Part shown: positions 6,089-7,744 of the stretch, piece by piece
How positions within the stretch are numbered: the first letter of the stretch is position 1
Layout of the letters: each line of letters starts with the position of its first letter
Assembly: GCA_964416645.1 (NCBI GenBank)
Contig: CAYQEZ010000056.1
Location: 1 to 7,744 of the forward strand
Direction of reading: 5' to 3'
DNA: 7,744 bases
DNA from: GCA-002282575 sp964416645
GTDB lineage: Bacteria > Pseudomonadota > Gammaproteobacteria > Thiomicrospirales > Thiomicrospiraceae
Translations under genes and position numbers: made by a program
The notes under the pieces: model-generated
What the model was told of the DNA's origin: nothing
The model's input: the letters and a program-made list of their open reading frames with translations, nothing else
Databases searched by the model: none

Positions 6089-6323
6089 AAAACAGGGTTA
6101 CCACGGTTACCACGGTTACTATATTGATTTTATTATAAAAACACGGTAACCCAATTAAAAAAAACAGGGTTACCACGGTTACCAAAAGACATAAAAACGG
6201 CTTTGAGTAACCCGAGTAACCCGAATAAAAAATCAGGGTTACCAATAAAAACCTATTAATATCAACAAGGTAACCAAGGTAACCCGAGTAACCCGCTAAA
6301 AACACGGTAACCCAATTAAAAAA
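6087..6323. repeat. Iteron-like GGTNACC array, candidate replication origin
   Basis: Thirteen heptamers fill the gap after the helicase. GGTTACC or GGTTACT begin at 6096, 6105, 6114, 6168, 6177 and 6237; GGTAACC or AGTAACC begin at 6145, 6206, 6215, 6269, 6278, 6287 and 6306. Within clusters they are spaced by exactly 9 bp, and the clusters are separated by A/T-rich tracts. Longer exact repeats are overlaid: 26 bp at 6087-6112 and 6159-6184, and 27 bp at 6136-6162 and 6297-6323. The two heptamer forms are reverse complements differing only at the centre, so each is a nearly palindromic protein site. Phased iterons with AT-rich spacers next to a primase-helicase operon are the known layout of satellite and plasmid origins; origin function here is inferred. 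Confidence 0.75.
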
Positions 6324-6335
6324 GGAATTTTTAAC

Positions 6336-6404
6336 ATGACTAAAGACGAATTAAACCTAATGGCGCAACTATTGGCAGGTGCCTCCCCACCATGCACCGC
6401 TTAG
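6336..6404 (+). CDS. 22-aa leader reading frame, or 5' part of a frameshifted gene
   Basis: ATG 6336 follows a good Shine-Dalgarno sequence (AAAGGA, 6320-6325) and encodes MTKDELNLMAQLLAGASPPC followed by TA and a stop at 6402-6404. It overlaps the next reading frame, which begins at ATG 6392 in another frame. One added base in the CCCC run at 6385-6388 would join the two into a single 95-residue protein. It is therefore either a short translationally coupled leader peptide or the true N-terminus of the following gene, broken by a one-base deletion or sequencing error, or joined by -1 slippage on the C run. Confidence 0.55.
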   Translation: MTKDELNLMAQLLAGASPPCTA

Positions 6405-6622
6405 CAGAGCTGGCGCAAACAATACCTATGAACCCGCTGAATGACGATGACTTTGAAGCAATACTAGCAACGTGTTTGATTCAAATGGTTGAAGGGTTAG
6501 ACAATAACCGAATCACATTTAGTAAGGATGATGACAAGGCTATGTTTATGGGCTTGCTAGTCACTGCAATGGTTCGAGTATTGGGGCAAGTGCCAACGCC
6601 AATAACCGTATCAGTACATTAA
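6392..6622 (+). CDS. Unrecognised small acidic protein
   Basis: A 76-residue reading frame, not recognised. It is acidic in the middle (NDDDFEAI at 17-24, SKDDDKAMF at 44-52) and ends with a hydrophobic helix-like stretch (MFMGLLVTAMVRVLG, 51-65). The start is doubtful: ATG 6392 has only a weak AGGTG 10 bp upstream, whereas the frame that starts at 6336 has a strong ribosome site, so the functional protein may include those residues. It is the first gene after the heptamer array and is followed by a terminator at 6641-6665, so it forms a short transcription unit of its own or the tail of the replication operon. Confidence 0.6.
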   Translation: MHRLAELAQTIPMNPLNDDDFEAILATCLIQMVEGLDNNRITFSKDDDKAMFMGLLVTAMVRVLGQVPTPITVSVH

Positions 6623-6640
6623 CCAGCACCCAAACCAGTA

Positions 6641-6665
6641 GGGGCTAACATACAAAGCCCCTTTT
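6641..6665 (+). terminator. Rho-independent terminator
   Basis: GGGGCT (6641-6646) pairs perfectly with AGCCCC (6656-6661) over a nine-base loop and is followed by TTTT (6662-6665). It closes the unit containing the small acidic protein. Confidence 0.7.
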
Positions 6666-6683
6666 GAATAATAAGGATGAGTT

Positions 6684-6737
6684 ATGAGGCTGACCAAGCG
6701 CAAACAAACTTTTTCAAATAATCTACCGTACCAGTAG
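6684..6737 (+). CDS. Possible 17-aa peptide or gene remnant
   Basis: ATG 6684 is preceded by AAGGA (6673-6677) at good spacing and encodes MRLTKRKQTFSNNLPYQ before a TAG. It lies between two terminators. The beginning recalls the LTxKQxxF opening of many phage small terminase subunits, so it may be the stub of a lost gene, but seventeen residues are too few to prove it. It may equally be a chance frame. Confidence 0.3.
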   Translation: MRLTKRKQTFSNNLPYQ

Positions 6738-6762
6738 CAGGCAAGCCTAATGCATACCCTAG

Positions 6763-6787
6763 ACCCGTCATTATGGCGGGTTTATTC
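6763..6787 (+). terminator. Rho-independent terminator before the Mor-like gene
   Basis: ACCCGTC (6763-6769) pairs with GGCGGGT (6775-6781), seven pairs including one T-G, with loop ATTAT; a short T-rich tail follows. It insulates the Mor-like activator from upstream transcription and shows that an earlier in-frame ATG at 6750 is not the real start of that gene. Confidence 0.6.
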
Positions 6788-6824
6788 ATTCCAAACTAAA
6801 TACCAAAAAATAGAACAATCGTTC

Positions 6825-6830
6825 TATAAT
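6825..6830 (+). promoter_or_regulatory. -10 element of the Mor-like gene
   Basis: A perfect TATAAT 28 bp ahead of the chosen start codon, downstream of a terminator. No clear -35 is seen at 16-18 bp, which would suit a promoter that needs an activator. Transcription would begin near 6837. Confidence 0.5.
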
Positions 6831-6857
6831 ATGCTGAAATATTTCAAGGGGCTGATT

Positions 6858-7208
6858 ATGGCGGATTCGACTTTTGACGACTTGATTACCAACAACATAG
6901 GTAAGGATGAGACACAAAAACTAATCGATTCTTGTGGCGGGTTGACGCTATACATACCAACAGAAACCGAAGCCCTTAAAAAAATGGCGGGTCTCACTGG
7001 TATCAGCATAGAATCAGCGGAAAAGCTACGCAACTATGCAGGCGGCGAATGTATCTATATTCGTTCGTCACTTTCAAACAAAGCTAATGAAGTCAGAGAC
7101 ACAGCGTTAAGGCTTTACCGACACGGTTCAAATATTAACGACATAGCACGAACGCTAGGACGCTCGTCAAGGCGCATTCGTCAAATACTGGAAGCCAATA
7201 AGGGTTAA
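6858..7208 (+). CDS. Mor/C-family transcription activator
   Basis: A 116-residue regulator resembling the Mor transcription activator family, whose phage Mu members (Mor, C) activate middle and late promoters as dimers. Seen in the sequence: a paired motif, GGLTLYIP (27-34) and GGECIYIR (62-69), each preceded by an IG/IS...L helix, then a C-terminal helix-turn-helix (about 83-112: ALRLYRHGSNINDIARTLGRSSRRIRQIL), the usual order in prophage Mor-like proteins. The frame is open from 6750, but that stretch crosses a terminator and the -10; ATG 6858 has AAGGGG (6846-6851) six bases upstream and is preferred. It heads a three-gene run and would be expected to switch on late or packaging genes to the right; those targets are not visible. 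Confidence 0.8.
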   Translation: MADSTFDDLITNNIGKDETQKLIDSCGGLTLYIPTETEALKKMAGLTGISIESAEKLRNYAGGECIYIRSSLSNKANEVRDTALRLYRHGSNINDIARTLGRSSRRIRQILEANKG

Positions 7209-7211
7209 TCA

Positions 7212-7433
7212 ATGAGTCAAATTAAACAGCGATTAGAGCGGTTAGAAGCAATGACCAAGGCAAACACACCTAAGACACGCTACCACTTTACCAAGGGCAT
7301 TGCAGACGGTATAACGGGGGATATGTTGGTAACTTGTTACGATAGACACGGTAAACCACTTGAAGGCTGGCACTGGATAGATTCAAACAAGGTTTTAGCG
7401 TGGGAGATTATCGCTTATGAAGGTGAAAAATGA
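7212..7433 (+). CDS. Unrecognised 73-aa protein with short coiled coil
   Basis: Not recognised. The N-terminus SQIKQRLERLEAMTK looks like a short coiled coil. The remainder (TRYHFTKGIADGITGDMLVTCYDRHGKPLEGWHWID) has the alternating pattern of a small beta-rich domain with several aromatic residues. It starts three bases after the Mor-like stop, with AAGGG at 7200-7204, and its stop overlaps the next start (ATGA, 7430-7433), so the three genes are co-transcribed and translation is probably coupled. A function in the phage-like late programme is inferred from position only. Confidence 0.75.
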   Translation: MSQIKQRLERLEAMTKANTPKTRYHFTKGIADGITGDMLVTCYDRHGKPLEGWHWIDSNKVLAWEIIAYEGEK

Positions 7434-7702
7434 GCGATTTTGTAAATGATGATGACGGCTTAGTTATTGATCATGAAAGCAATTTAATTGAGCCTAGGGT
7501 AAAGCGGTCAAGACGGACAGACCTAAGCAACCTTAGGGCAATTAAGCGCGAGATGTGCAAGGTGTATGATGACGCACGCACTGGCAGAATCGACACACAG
7601 GAAGGGACCCGCTTAACCTACCAATTACAGGCTATTGCCAAAGTGCAGGAAGCCCTAGAGATTAGCCAAAGACTAGACCGACTAGAGCAACTCACTAACT
7701 GA
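7430..7702 (+). CDS. Unrecognised 90-aa phage-type protein
   Basis: Ninety residues: an acidic start (VNDDDGLVIDHES), a basic patch (RVKRSRR, 23-29), then a long helical stretch from about 31 to 88 (LSNLRAIKREMCKVYDDARTG, then RLTYQLQAIAKVQEALEISQRLDRLEQL) likely to form a coiled coil. The pattern resembles small helical proteins encoded just before terminase genes in prophages, but I cannot name a family. ATG 7430 overlaps the upstream stop by 4 bp. Its C-terminal QRLDRLEQLTN echoes the QRLERLEAMTK at the start of the preceding protein, which could mean that the two interact. A hairpin follows 12 bp after the stop. Confidence 0.72.
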   Translation: MSDFVNDDDGLVIDHESNLIEPRVKRSRRTDLSNLRAIKREMCKVYDDARTGRIDTQEGTRLTYQLQAIAKVQEALEISQRLDRLEQLTN

Positions 7703-7714
7703 TTTATATTGTTT

Positions 7715-7734
7715 ATGGCTCAGTTTTGAGCCAT
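7715..7734. terminator. Perfect 8-bp hairpin after the last gene
   Basis: ATGGCTCA (7715-7722) pairs completely with TGAGCCAT (7727-7734) around loop GTTT. No T tract follows on either strand, so it may be a weak terminator, an mRNA-stabilising hairpin or a dyad operator for a gene beyond the window. Confidence 0.5.
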
Positions 7735-7744
7735 CTAACAGATA

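Noticed and set aside
6075..6305. Minus-strand frame of 76 codons rich in GYSGY and VTVVT
   Set aside because: Its repetitive protein is only a translation of the GGTNACC array.
6087..6323. CRISPR array
   Set aside because: Repeats are heptamers at 9-bp steps with no 25-40 bp unique spacers and no cas genes nearby.

Overview
The window is the left half of an integrated mobile element, most likely a phage satellite (P4/PICI-like) or a small satellite-like prophage, in an AT-rich Gram-negative host. The protein style (short A/T-rich spacers, Lys/Asn/Gln-rich proteins, a tRNA gene with encoded CCA) would fit a gammaproteobacterium such as a member of the Moraxellaceae, but no chromosomal gene is present, so the host assignment is only a guess.

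Left end (1-222): the last 50 nt of a tRNA-Thr(TGT) gene lie on the minus strand (6-55) without their 5' half. This is the scar expected where a tyrosine integrase has used a tRNA gene as its attachment site; the intact tRNA-Thr should lie at the far right end of the element, outside the window. A 446-aa tyrosine recombinase (223-1563) starts directly inside, followed by an orphan HigA-like HTH regulator (1594-1965), a terminator, a good sigma70-type promoter and an unrecognised 113-aa protein (2142-2483).

Replication module (2712-6335): an AlpA-type regulator, a winged-helix HTH_39 protein, a Toprim primase and a DUF927-type helicase follow with touching or overlapping coding regions, so they form one operon. 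The helicase is interrupted by exactly 100 Ns flanked by an exact 55-bp duplicate. Collapsing the duplicate and Ns restores one continuous 597-aa reading frame, so the gap is almost certainly an assembly artefact. Immediately after the helicase stop is a 220-bp non-coding array with thirteen copies of a GGTNACC-type heptamer, mostly phased at 9 bp, in both forms. It is the best candidate for the element's iteron origin. One further perfect copy precedes alpA, and two related GTGTAACCA copies precede the integrase.

Right part (6336-7744): small genes. These are a possibly frameshifted 95-aa protein, a 17-aa reading frame between two terminators, a Mor/C-family transcription activator (6858-7208) behind its own -10 element, and two small unrecognised proteins (7212-7433, 7430-7702) overlapping in an operon that ends at a hairpin. 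A Mor-type activator followed by small phage-like genes suggests the start of a late or packaging module that continues beyond the window.

Inferred working: integrase and AlpA handle integration/excision and early control; primase, helicase and the heptamer array replicate the excised element; the Mor-like activator turns on the downstream genes.
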